Assembly (NCBI GenBank): GCA_002491225.1
Contig: DKVN01000003.1
Location: 3,097 to 10,716, forward strand
Reading direction: 5' to 3'
Length of the DNA: 7,620 nt
Origin: Faecalibacterium sp. UBA7177
GTDB taxonomy: Bacteria; Bacillota; Clostridia; Oscillospirales; Ruminococcaceae
Shown here: piece by piece, positions 1-4,881 of the stretch
Layout of the letters: each line of letters opens with the position of its first letter
Numbering within the stretch: the first letter of the stretch is position 1
Notes under the pieces: generated by a model
Told to the model about the DNA's origin: nothing
Databases searched by the model: none
The model's input: only the letters and a program-made list of their open reading frames with translations
Translations under genes and position numbers: made by a program

Positions 1-384
1 ACCGCGCGGGACCTGAGCTTCTGGCACGAGGGCCTGGGCGACTGGTACGCCCCGCGCGGCAGCTACGGGGTCGAGATCGGCCACGCGAGCGACGAGATTT
101 TCTTGAGCGCGACGGTCAATTTTGCCACCGGGAAGCTGCTGCCGCTCGAGATCGGCCCCTCCACAACGATGGGCGAGCTGATGGGCGACCCCCGCACCGC
201 GCCCATCCTGCAGCAGCTGCAGGCCTCGATGCAGCAGCCGGCCGGGATGGAGATGCCGAGCGATCCGGCGAGCATCGAGATGATGCAGGCGATGCTGTTC
301 GGCATGCCGCTCAAGGGCCTGCTGGCCTTTGGCATCATGACCCCCGAGCAGATGCAGGGGCTGATTGACGCGCTGAAAGGCTGA
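1..384 (+). CDS. Glycoside hydrolase family 3 beta-glycosidase, C-terminal fragment
   Basis: Frame 1 is open from the first base and ends in TGA at 382-384, so only the last 127 residues are present. The first ~40 residues (RDLSFWHEGLGDWYAPRG, then SYGVEIGHASDEIFLSATV) match the fibronectin type III-like domain that closes many GH3 beta-glucosidases and xylosidases, including its typical run of 'DLSFWDE...W.V..G.Y.V.IG.SS..I.L'. A tail of about 85 residues follows. It contains a 'TTMGELMGDP' segment, like the helical tails of clostridial GH3 enzymes, and a methionine-rich stretch. The catalytic (beta/alpha)8 and alpha/beta sandwich domains lie upstream of the window, so substrate cannot be judged. 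Family knowledge: these enzymes remove non-reducing-end sugars from beta-glycosides, often in the cytoplasm together with a sugar importer. The gene ends at the terminator at 438-486, which it shares with the convergent operon. Confidence 0.85.
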   Translation, partial: TARDLSFWHEGLGDWYAPRGSYGVEIGHASDEIFLSATVNFATGKLLPLEIGPSTTMGELMGDPRTAPILQQLQASMQQPAGMEMPSDPASIEMMQAMLFGMPLKGLLAFGIMTPEQMQGLIDALKG

Positions 385-437
385 GAGAAAGCGCCGGACG
401 GCGGAATGCGCTAATAGGAGATCGCAGAGATAAAAAG

Positions 438-486
438 GCCGGTGGGCCCGGATCCGAGGAGGATTCGGGCCCACCGGCTTGTTTTT
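438..486. terminator. Bidirectional rho-independent terminator
   Basis: An 18-bp stem (438-455 with 461-478, one G-U pair) closes a 5-nt loop (GAGGA). TTG and TTTTT (482-486) follow on the plus strand. On the other side AAAAA (432-436) gives a T-run when read on the minus strand. It therefore suits both the GH3 gene ending at 384 and the minus-strand operon ending at 547. Confidence 0.93.
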
Positions 487-546
487 CGTCAAATCAGTTT
501 TTCGTAGTCCTGCCGCCCATCGGCTTGCTTTTAGCGGCGTCCCCCC

Positions 547-984
547 CTACTCCTCCGGCTGGGCGCGGGCGTAGTCCATGGCGGCTTTGAGGCGGGCCTC
601 GAACTGCTCGGCGGGGACGAGGGCGATGCCCTCCTCGTCGCTGAGGACGATCAGCCGCTGGCCGCCGGTGAGGCCGAACTTTTCCCGCGCCGGCTTGGGG
701 ATGACCAGCTGGCCTCGCTCGTTGATGGTGACGCTGCCCCAGATGTTTTTGCCCTTGGGCGCGGGCGGGATGAGGCCGAGCGTTTCCTCGGTTTCGGTTT
801 TGAGCAGGCCGTCGATCGTGATGCCGTAAAAATCAGCGAGGCGCTTGCATTTTTCGATGTCGGGCACGGTGGCCCCGCTCTCCCACTTGGCGTAGGCCTG
901 GCGGGAGATGCCGATCTGCTCGGCGAGCTGCTCCTGCGAGAGGGCGTGCAGATCGCGCAGCAGGACGAGGTTTTCCTTGAGCAT
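547..984 (-). CDS. XRE-family HTH / AbrB-SpoVT fusion transcriptional regulator
   Basis: This is a 145-residue protein. I chose the ATG at 984-982 because a clean AAGGAG (complement of 991-996) sits 6 nt upstream. An upstream in-frame ATG at 1032 would add 16 residues that do not fit the fold. Residues ~5-60 are a Cro/C1 helix-turn-helix: LSQEQLAEQIGISRQAYAKW carries helices 2 and 3, then SGATVPDIEKCKRLADFYGI. A short linker (65-80, PPAPKGKN) leads to an AbrB/MazE/SpoVT swapped-hairpin domain at ~82-125 (WGSVTINERGQLVIPKPAR...FGL). Both halves are DNA-binding folds, so the protein is probably a dimeric repressor or transition-state-type regulator. It is the last gene of the ABC operon, 51 bp after the permease, which suggests autoregulation of the operon. 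A hairpin lies in the 51-bp gap. The ligand is unknown. Confidence 0.9.
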   Translation of the reverse strand: MLKENLVLLRDLHALSQEQLAEQIGISRQAYAKWESGATVPDIEKCKRLADFYGITIDGLLKTETEETLGLIPPAPKGKNIWGSVTINERGQLVIPKPAREKFGLTGGQRLIVLSDEEGIALVPAEQFEARLKAAMDYARAQPEE

Positions 985-990
985 GTTGGT

Positions 991-996
991 CTCCTT
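991..996 (-). promoter_or_regulatory. Ribosome binding site fixing the regulator start
   Basis: AAGGAG on the minus strand, 6 nt before the ATG at 984. It favours that start over the upstream in-frame ATG at 1032. Confidence 0.8.
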
Positions 997-1005
997 GATT
1001 TTAGG

Positions 1006-1020
1006 GCCGCCTGGGGCGGC
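1006..1020. repeat. Intercistronic inverted repeat between permease and regulator genes
   Basis: GCCGCC and GGCGGC pair perfectly across a 3-nt loop, within the 51-bp gap between the permease stop and the regulator start. No T-run follows on the minus strand, so it is not a standard terminator. It could stabilise the upstream mRNA, cause partial attenuation, or simply reflect GC richness. Confidence 0.45.
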
Positions 1021-1035
1021 GGTGGTATTCAAATA

Positions 1036-1689
1036 TTAAAGGTCGATCGTCTCAAAGCTTTGGCAGGCGCGGCGGCAGCCGAGGGCGGTGAGGGCGGCAA
1101 AGGCGAGCAGCCCCAGCGCGAAGAGGGCCAGCTGCAAACCGAACTGCTCGAAGCCGAAGGCGTTGAGAGCCCCGCAGCCGGGCAGGTGGTGCAGCGTCTC
1201 GCCCAATCCGATGATGACAAAGGTGAGCGCGATGTGGGCGACGAAGGGCCGCGCAAAGTTGTAGGCGGTTTTAAAAAACCCGGCCACGAAGACCCGGTTG
1301 AAGCAGCCGAAGATGATGAGCGCCGCGCCGAGCGCGAAGAGATTGGCGTTCATGAGCGGATTTTCGCGGTAGACCGCCGCGTTTTGCAGCAGCGTCATGC
1401 GCAGGGCGGCGGCCGCGGCCATCACCAGCAGGGCGCAGCCCTCGATGCAGCAGCAGAAGAGGAACCGGGCCTTCACCACGTCCCGCTTGGCCACCGGCAG
1501 CAGGGCCGAAAAGAGGGTGTCGTTCGCCTCCCGCGCGGCTTGAAAACTCTGGAAGAGGCCGAGGGTGACGAAGAAGGCCCCGCACAAAATCGGGTAGCCG
1601 GGGATCAGGAACATCAGCCCGAACGCGATAAAGAGGTAGGCGAGCGGCGAGGCGCTGAGGGTGAGCTCTTTTTTGAGCAGGTGTTTCAT
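1036..1689 (-). CDS. ABC-2 family transporter permease
   Basis: A 217-residue membrane protein. The start at 1689 is set by AAAGGAGG (complement of 1697-1704) and by an ATGA overlap with the ATPase stop; the longer open frame upstream of it is antisense noise. The sequence opens with a short basic amphipathic segment (MKHLLKKEL). About six hydrophobic segments follow, roughly at residues 16-30, 33-48, 76-96, 113-130, 142-160 and 182-203. The cytosolic stretch at ~53-76 (REANDTLFSALLPVAKRDVV) resembles the 'D..LPVSR.DIV..K' signature of the small clostridial/bacillar ABC-2 permeases (ABC2_membrane_5-like). Together with the neighbouring ATPase it probably forms a homodimeric-permease exporter. 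Substrate is unknown; relatives with small regulators in the operon often act in antimicrobial or cell-envelope stress, but nothing here proves that. Confidence 0.85.
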   Translation of the reverse strand: MKHLLKKELTLSASPLAYLFIAFGLMFLIPGYPILCGAFFVTLGLFQSFQAAREANDTLFSALLPVAKRDVVKARFLFCCCIEGCALLVMAAAAALRMTLLQNAAVYRENPLMNANLFALGAALIIFGCFNRVFVAGFFKTAYNFARPFVAHIALTFVIIGLGETLHHLPGCGALNAFGFEQFGLQLALFALGLLAFAALTALGCRRACQSFETIDL

Positions 1690-2453
1690 GGTTCGGCCTC
1701 CTTTGCGGGTTCGGCTGCGCTCTCCTGTGCGCTTTCCTGCTGGGCCTCTTTTTCCAGCCGCAGGATGGTCTCCTCGAGGGTCTCGCCGGGGCGCGAGAGC
1801 TGCTCGCGGAACTGCCGGCGCGGCAGCGCGGCCCGGACCCGGCCGCCCGAGAGGTAGATCACATCGTCGGCGCATTTTTCGAGGTCCGAGATGATGTGGG
1901 TGGAGAAGAAGACCGACACCCCCTCCCCCCGCAGGGTGAGGAAGAGCTCGAGCAGCTCGTCCCGCGAAAAGGGGTCGAGGCCGCTGGTGGGCTCGTCCAG
2001 AATGAGCAGCTCGGCTTTGTGCGAGAGGGCCAGCAGGAGGTTAAACTTGACCTTCATCCCCTCCGAGAGCTCCCGCGGGGCCTTTTGCTCGTCGAGGCCG
2101 AAGAGGGCAAGGTACCGGCGGTAGGCGGCGGCGTCCCAGCCGGGGTAGAAGCTGCGGGTGACGGCGGCGATCTCGCCGATTTTTTTGCGGGGGTACCAGC
2201 TGACCGTGCCGGTCGAGTAGCCGATCCGCTGCTTGATCTGCGCCTCGTTGCCAGGCATCGGCAGCCCGAAGCAGGTAATCTCGCCCGCATCCGGATGGAT
2301 GAGGTTGAGCATGGATTTGATGGTGGTGGTTTTGCCCGCCCCGTTGCGCCCCGCAAAGCCGGTGATCCGCCCCGGCTCGAGCGCGAAGGAGACGTCCCGC
2401 AGCTGAAACGCGGGGTAGGTTTTGGTCAGCCCCCGCACGGTCATGATCGCCAT
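1686..2453 (-). CDS. ABC-2 type transporter ATP-binding protein
   Basis: 255 residues, the cytosolic ATPase that powers the adjacent permease. All core nucleotide-binding motifs are present: Walker A GRNGAGKT at 35-42, signature LSEGM at 129-133 (a variant of LSGGQ, common in ABC-2 exporters), Walker B LLILDEP at 149-155 with the D-loop SGLD at 157-160, and the switch histidine at 186 (FFSTHIISDLE). The stretch where a Q-loop glutamine is expected (residues ~79-88, YSTGTVSWYP) has no glutamine. After residue ~230 the protein ends in a low-complexity Ala/Glu/Gln tail (ESAQESAAEPAKEAEP), perhaps a flexible extension. The start at 2453 has a G-rich AAAGGGGGG upstream at ~6 nt; an internal ATG at residue 4 is an alternative. 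The stop overlaps the permease start by 4 nt, indicating translational coupling. It is the first gene of a three-gene operon. Confidence 0.93.
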   Translation of the reverse strand: MAIMTVRGLTKTYPAFQLRDVSFALEPGRITGFAGRNGAGKTTTIKSMLNLIHPDAGEITCFGLPMPGNEAQIKQRIGYSTGTVSWYPRKKIGEIAAVTRSFYPGWDAAAYRRYLALFGLDEQKAPRELSEGMKVKFNLLLALSHKAELLILDEPTSGLDPFSRDELLELFLTLRGEGVSVFFSTHIISDLEKCADDVIYLSGGRVRAALPRRQFREQLSRPGETLEETILRLEKEAQQESAQESAAEPAKEAEP

Positions 2454-2465
2454 ACACGGCCCCCC

Positions 2466-2501
2466 TTTGTGTGATTTGTTTGATTTGTGTGACTTGTGTG
2501 A
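2466..2501. repeat. Four tandem 9-bp repeats, TTTGTGTGA-type
   Basis: Units at 2466-2474 (TTTGTGTGA), 2475-2483 (TTTGTTTGA), 2484-2492 (TTTGTGTGA) and 2493-2501 (CTTGTGTGA), followed by two degenerate units up to about 2519. The array lies between the likely ABC-operon transcription start and the ATPase start codon. It stands out as AT-rich in a GC-rich region. It may be an operator array or a transcribed leader repeat (ACACAA-rich in the mRNA). Confidence 0.8.
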
Positions 2502-2503
2502 TT

Positions 2504-2532
2504 ATTGTAACCTGTGGTTGCGGCAAAGTCTA
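2504..2532 (-). promoter_or_regulatory. Candidate promoter of the ABC transporter operon
   Basis: On the minus strand TAGACT (complement of 2527-2532, 4 of 6 to TTGACA) and TACAAT (complement of 2504-2509, 5 of 6 to TATAAT) are 17 bp apart. Transcription would start near 2497, inside the 9-bp repeat array, about 45 nt before the ATPase ATG. Assigned by eye only. Confidence 0.5.
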
Positions 2533-2596
2533 CCAATCAAACATAACAGAAAATTCAAGGACTTGTTGTGTTTGGTTGCGCGGCGTGAAGTTTTTG

Positions 2597-2625
2597 TTCC
2601 TTTTGCGCGGGTTTTCGTGTATACT
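2597..2625 (+). promoter_or_regulatory. Candidate promoter of the MFS transporter gene
   Basis: TATACT at 2620-2625 is a good -10 hexamer, with TG directly before it. The -35 is weak: TTCCTT (2597-2602) is at 17 bp, while TTGTTC (2594-2599) would need a 20-bp spacer. It is divergent from the ABC-operon promoter, with the two -35 regions about 65 bp apart, so the 2500-2630 AT-rich stretch is a shared control region. Confidence 0.55.
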
Positions 2626-2642
2626 GGTAGAAAAGAAACGTT

Positions 2643-2683
2643 CGCCGGGGGCGGGGCGCGGCTGCGGCAAGCCCGCCCCGGCG
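2643..2683 (+). promoter_or_regulatory. GC-rich hairpin in the MFS gene leader
   Basis: 2643-2657 pairs with 2671-2683: 13 G-C pairs with two bulged Gs and a 13-nt loop. The hairpin ends 3 nt before the GGGAGGG Shine-Dalgarno (2686-2692). There is no T-run, so it is not a terminator. It could affect mRNA stability or ribosome access. Confidence 0.5.
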
Positions 2684-2703
2684 GCGGGAGGGTTGATGAG
2701 CCG

Positions 2704-4047
2704 ATGAAGCTGAATTACAAGCGCACCTTTTTTGTGGGCCTCGCGTTTATGTCCATCTGCGCCTTTTGGCAGGTGTACGACAACATCGTGCCGCTGATCT
2801 TAAAGGAGAGCTTTGGGGTGGATGACGCCCTGATCGGGGTGGTGATGGCGCTGGACAACATTCTGGCGTTGTTTATGCTGCCCCTGTTTGGCAAATTGAG
2901 CGATGGCACCCGCACCCGCATTGGGCGGCGGATGCCCTATATTTTAGCGGGCACGGCGGTGGCGGTGCTCTGCCTGGTGCTGATGCCGCTGGCCGAGGCG
3001 ATGGACAGCCTGCCGCTGTTTTTTGTGGGGCTGGGCCTGGTGCTGGTGGCGATGGCCACCTACCGCAGCCCCGCCGTGGCCCTGATGCCCGACGTGACCC
3101 CCAAACCCCTGCGCAGCCAGGGCAACGCGGTGATCAACCTGATGGGCGCGGTGGGCGGCATGCTGATGCTGCTGACCATGCAGCTGCTGCTGCCCTCGGC
3201 GGTGGGCGGCAGCTACCGGCCCAACTACGCGCCGGTCTTCGCCACCCTCGGTCTGGTGATGGCCCTCTGCGTGGCGGTGCTCTTCTGGAAGATCAAGGAG
3301 CCGGCCTGTGTCGAGGAGATGCGCCGCGAGAGCGAGGCGGCGGGCGTCTCGCCGGATGAGGAGGAGGACGAGGCGGCGGACGGGGCCGCCAAGGCCAGCG
3401 GCGAGGCCGCGAACGCCGCCCCCACCGCCCCAGCATCCAAACTGCCCGCGCCGGTACTGCGCAGCCTCGTGTTGATTTTGGCCAGCGTCTTCCTCTGGTT
3501 TATGGGGTACAACGCGGTGATCTCGGGCTTTTCGCGCTATGCCACCCAGGAGCTGCAGGGCAGCTTTTCGATGATCCTGATGGTCTGCACCGGGGCGGCG
3601 ATCCTCTCCTACCTGCCGGTGGGCATGGTGGCGGCGCGGATCGGGCGCAAAAAGACCATTCTGGTGGGCATCGCGCTGCTCTTTACCGCCTTTTTCGCGG
3701 GCGGGTTCTTCCACGCGGTCACCCCGCTGCTCTACCTCTTTTTCGTCTTTGCCGGGGTGGGCTGGGCCTTCATCAACGTCAACAGCTACCCGATGGTGGT
3801 CGAGCTCTCGGCCGGCAGCGAGGTGGGGCGGTACACCGGGTACTATTACACCGTCTCGATGGCGGCCCAGATCGTCACCCCCATCGTCTCGGGCTTTTTG
3901 ATGGGGCATGTCGGCTACCGGACCCTCTTCCCCTACGCGGCGGTGTTTGTGGCGGGCAGCTTTGTGACCATGTGCCTGGTGCGGCACGGGGACGCGAAGC
4001 CCCAGCCCAAGCGCGGGCTGGAGGCGCTGGATCAGGGGGACGACTGA
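2704..4047 (+). CDS. MFS sugar transporter, SLC45/GPH-like
   Basis: 447 residues with about 12 hydrophobic helices in two six-helix halves. The start at 2704 gives the natural N-terminus MKLNYKRTFFVGLAFMSICA, with GGGAGGG 11 nt upstream; the open frame upstream is non-coding leader. Loop 2-3 carries GKLSDGTRTRIGRR (63-76), the MFS motif A in the form seen in sucrose/glycoside transporters of the SLC45 and glycoside-pentoside-hexuronide groups. It repeats in the second half as ARIGRKK (311-317). NVNSYPMVVELS (358-369) is also typical. The central cytosolic loop (~200-250) is long and acidic/Ala-rich (PDEEEDEAADGAA). Family knowledge: these carriers are proton- or cation-coupled symporters for glycosides or oligosaccharides. 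A nearby GH3 gene fits a sugar role, but it is not in the same transcription unit, so the substrate remains unknown. Confidence 0.85.
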   Translation: MKLNYKRTFFVGLAFMSICAFWQVYDNIVPLILKESFGVDDALIGVVMALDNILALFMLPLFGKLSDGTRTRIGRRMPYILAGTAVAVLCLVLMPLAEAMDSLPLFFVGLGLVLVAMATYRSPAVALMPDVTPKPLRSQGNAVINLMGAVGGMLMLLTMQLLLPSAVGGSYRPNYAPVFATLGLVMALCVAVLFWKIKEPACVEEMRRESEAAGVSPDEEEDEAADGAAKASGEAANAAPTAPASKLPAPVLRSLVLILASVFLWFMGYNAVISGFSRYATQELQGSFSMILMVCTGAAILSYLPVGMVAARIGRKKTILVGIALLFTAFFAGGFFHAVTPLLYLFFVFAGVGWAFINVNSYPMVVELSAGSEVGRYTGYYYTVSMAAQIVTPIVSGFLMGHVGYRTLFPYAAVFVAGSFVTMCLVRHGDAKPQPKRGLEALDQGDD

Positions 4048-4230
4048 CGGGAGTGTGCAAGCCGCGCAGTCCGTGCGGGGGATGTTTCCCTGAGAATTGC
4101 GCCGGAGTCCAAATCTCTGATTTGGAAACGACGGCCATGCAAGGGACGCCCGCAAGCAGTACATGCGTTAGCATGTGCTGTGCGCGGATGCGGCCCACTG
4201 CTGTTTAAGAGCCCCCGAAGGGGGCGTTTT
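4046..4230 (+). ncRNA. ssrS: Structured small RNA, 6S RNA-like (candidate)
   Basis: No ORF fits this gap, yet it can be folded by eye into one long rod. Outer stem: 4047-4055 with 4196-4204 (one mismatch, one G-U). Then 4057-4058 with 4190-4191, and 4062-4068 with 4181-4187 (CCGCGCA/TGCGCGG, perfect). A central bubble has 4069-4074 on one side and 4154-4180 on the other; the latter forms its own hairpin (ACATGC, GTTA, GCATGT). An apical arm continues: 4075-4079 with 4149-4153, 4087-4090 with 4143-4146, 4097-4100 with 4139-4142, 4101-4104 with 4132-4135, 4108-4115 with 4119-4126, capped by TCT. A rod with a central bubble holding a 3'-side hairpin, ~160-185 nt long, is the hallmark of 6S RNA, which sequesters housekeeping sigma-RNA polymerase. 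The 5' strand GCAAGCCGCGCAGTCC resembles E. coli 6S as I remember it. A terminator follows. No clear promoter was seen upstream. Alternatives: a leader or attenuator of the next gene. Confidence 0.5.
4211..4230 (+). terminator. Rho-independent terminator after the candidate small RNA
   Basis: GCCCCC (4211-4216) pairs with GGGGGC (4220-4225) across GAA, followed by GTTTT (4226-4230). The T-run is only on the plus strand. A second small hairpin follows at 4235-4247 (GGGGA, ATA, TCCCC). Confidence 0.75.
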
Positions 4231-4277
4231 CTCAGGGGAATATCCCCCGTGCGGACGGATGGAAGGAGGAACCGGGC

Positions 4278-4748
4278 ATGAAATTGCTCTTCAAACAGCG
4301 GATGTTTTCCTGGTTTGACAGCTACGATATCTACAACGAGGCGGGCGAGGTGGTCTATGTCGTCAAGGGGCAGCTGGCCTGGGGGCACTGCCTTAAAATC
4401 TTTGACGCCTGGGGCGGCGAGATCGGCATGGTGAAGGAGCGGGTGCTGACCTTTCTGCCCAGCTTTGAGCTGTATGTGGGCGATGAGTACCTCGGCTGCA
4501 TCCGCAAGGAGTTCGCGCTTTTTAAGCCAGTCTACACCATCGAGTGCAACGGCTGGCAGGTGGAGGGCAACTTTTTGGAGTGGGATTACGAGATCACCGG
4601 CCCGGACGGCGAGCCCAAAGCCGCCGTCTCCAAGCAGCTGCTAAACTGGACCGACACCTATGTGATCGATGTGGCCGACCCCGCGGACGCCCTCTGCGCG
4701 TTGATGCTGGTGCTGGCGATCGATGCGGAGAAGTGCTCGCGGAACTGA
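4278..4748 (+). CDS. LURP-one-related / YxjI-like family protein
   Basis: 156 residues. ATG at 4278 with AAGGAGG (4263-4269) 8 nt upstream. The sequence is a chain of short amphipathic beta strands: FKQRMFSWFDSYDIYNEAGE, VVYVVKGQ, LKIFDAWGGEIGMVKERVLT, FELYVGDEYLGCIRKE, YTIECNGWQVEGNFLEWDYE, ITGPDGEPKAAVSKQLLNWTDTYVID. One hydrophobic C-terminal helix follows (ADALCALMLVLAIDAEK). This is the pattern of the LOR/tubby-like beta-barrel family (B. subtilis YxjI and plant LURP1 relatives), and the length is about normal for bacterial members. No signal peptide is seen. Function in bacteria is not settled; the fold is related to tubby and phospholipid scramblases, which suggests membrane-lipid contact, but that is inference. 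It has its own RBS and a terminator after it, so it looks monocistronic. Its promoter is not obvious between 4231 and 4262. Confidence 0.85.
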   Translation: MKLLFKQRMFSWFDSYDIYNEAGEVVYVVKGQLAWGHCLKIFDAWGGEIGMVKERVLTFLPSFELYVGDEYLGCIRKEFALFKPVYTIECNGWQVEGNFLEWDYEITGPDGEPKAAVSKQLLNWTDTYVIDVADPADALCALMLVLAIDAEKCSRN

Positions 4749-4774
4749 ACGCGGTGGGGCAGCGGCGGGCGGCC

Positions 4775-4802
4775 GGCCCCCGGGCGGGCGGCCCCCGGGC
4801 GG
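4775..4802. repeat. 13-bp GC-only direct repeat
   Basis: GGCCCCCGGGCGG occurs at 4775-4787 and again at 4790-4802 (15-bp period). The second copy provides the 5' arm of the terminator hairpin at 4791-4827, so the duplication may simply be slippage in very GC-rich DNA. Confidence 0.7.
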
Positions 4803-4827
4803 CGCGCGGCGGCGGACCCGGGCGGCT
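4791..4827 (+). terminator. Likely rho-independent terminator after the LURP-one-related gene
   Basis: GCCCCCGGG (4791-4799) pairs with CCCGGG plus GGC (4814-4819 and 4821-4823, one bulged C) around a 14-nt loop. TTTT (4824-4827) follows at once. Confidence 0.5.
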
Positions 4828-4865
4828 TTTCCCGGTTCTCTGTATCTTCGCGGTGATTGGTGATT

Positions 4866-4872
4866 GAGGAGG
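4866..4872 (+). promoter_or_regulatory. Ribosome binding site fixing the acyltransferase start
   Basis: GAGGAGG, 9 nt before the ATG at 4882. It rules out the upstream in-frame TTG at 4864, which would overlap the Shine-Dalgarno itself. Confidence 0.8.
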
Positions 4873-4881
4873 CGTATTGGA

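Noticed and set aside
481..505. Direct repeat GTTTTTCGT at 481-489 and 497-505
   Set aside because: Only two short copies just after a terminator; likely chance in a T-rich tract.
946..2474. Long plus-strand open frames opposite the ABC operon (946-1857, 1896-2474)
   Set aside because: They mirror the permease and ATPase genes, are low-complexity (E/G/R-rich), and have no convincing RBS.
2466..2519. CRISPR array or plasmid iterons
   Set aside because: The units are only 9 bp, contiguous without spacers, with no cas, rep or parA genes nearby.
4002..4021. Hairpin CCAGCCC/GGGCTGG near the MFS stop codon
   Set aside because: It lies inside the coding frame, has no T-run, and is explained by codon content (QPKRGLE); a role in the downstream RNA cannot be supported.
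4075..4153. TPP riboswitch
   Set aside because: CTGAGAA (4090-4096), CTGATTTGG and AGGGA recall thi-box words, but the CTGG...CCAG pairing of the TPP aptamer is missing, GATTTGG pairs with CCAAATC instead, and the downstream gene is not a thiamine gene.
2944..4164. 406-codon minus-strand frame opposite the MFS gene
   Set aside because: His/Gln/Arg-rich shadow of the transporter frame; no recognisable domain.
4048..4277. SRP RNA, tmRNA or RNase P RNA as alternatives for the structured gap
   Set aside because: No GGAAGGAAGCAG-like SRP apical motif, no tRNA-like ends or tag reading frame for tmRNA, and it is too short for RNase P RNA.
4864..4881. Earlier TTG start for the acyltransferase at 4864
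   Set aside because: It would place the initiation codon next to or within the GAGGAGG Shine-Dalgarno that serves ATG 4882.
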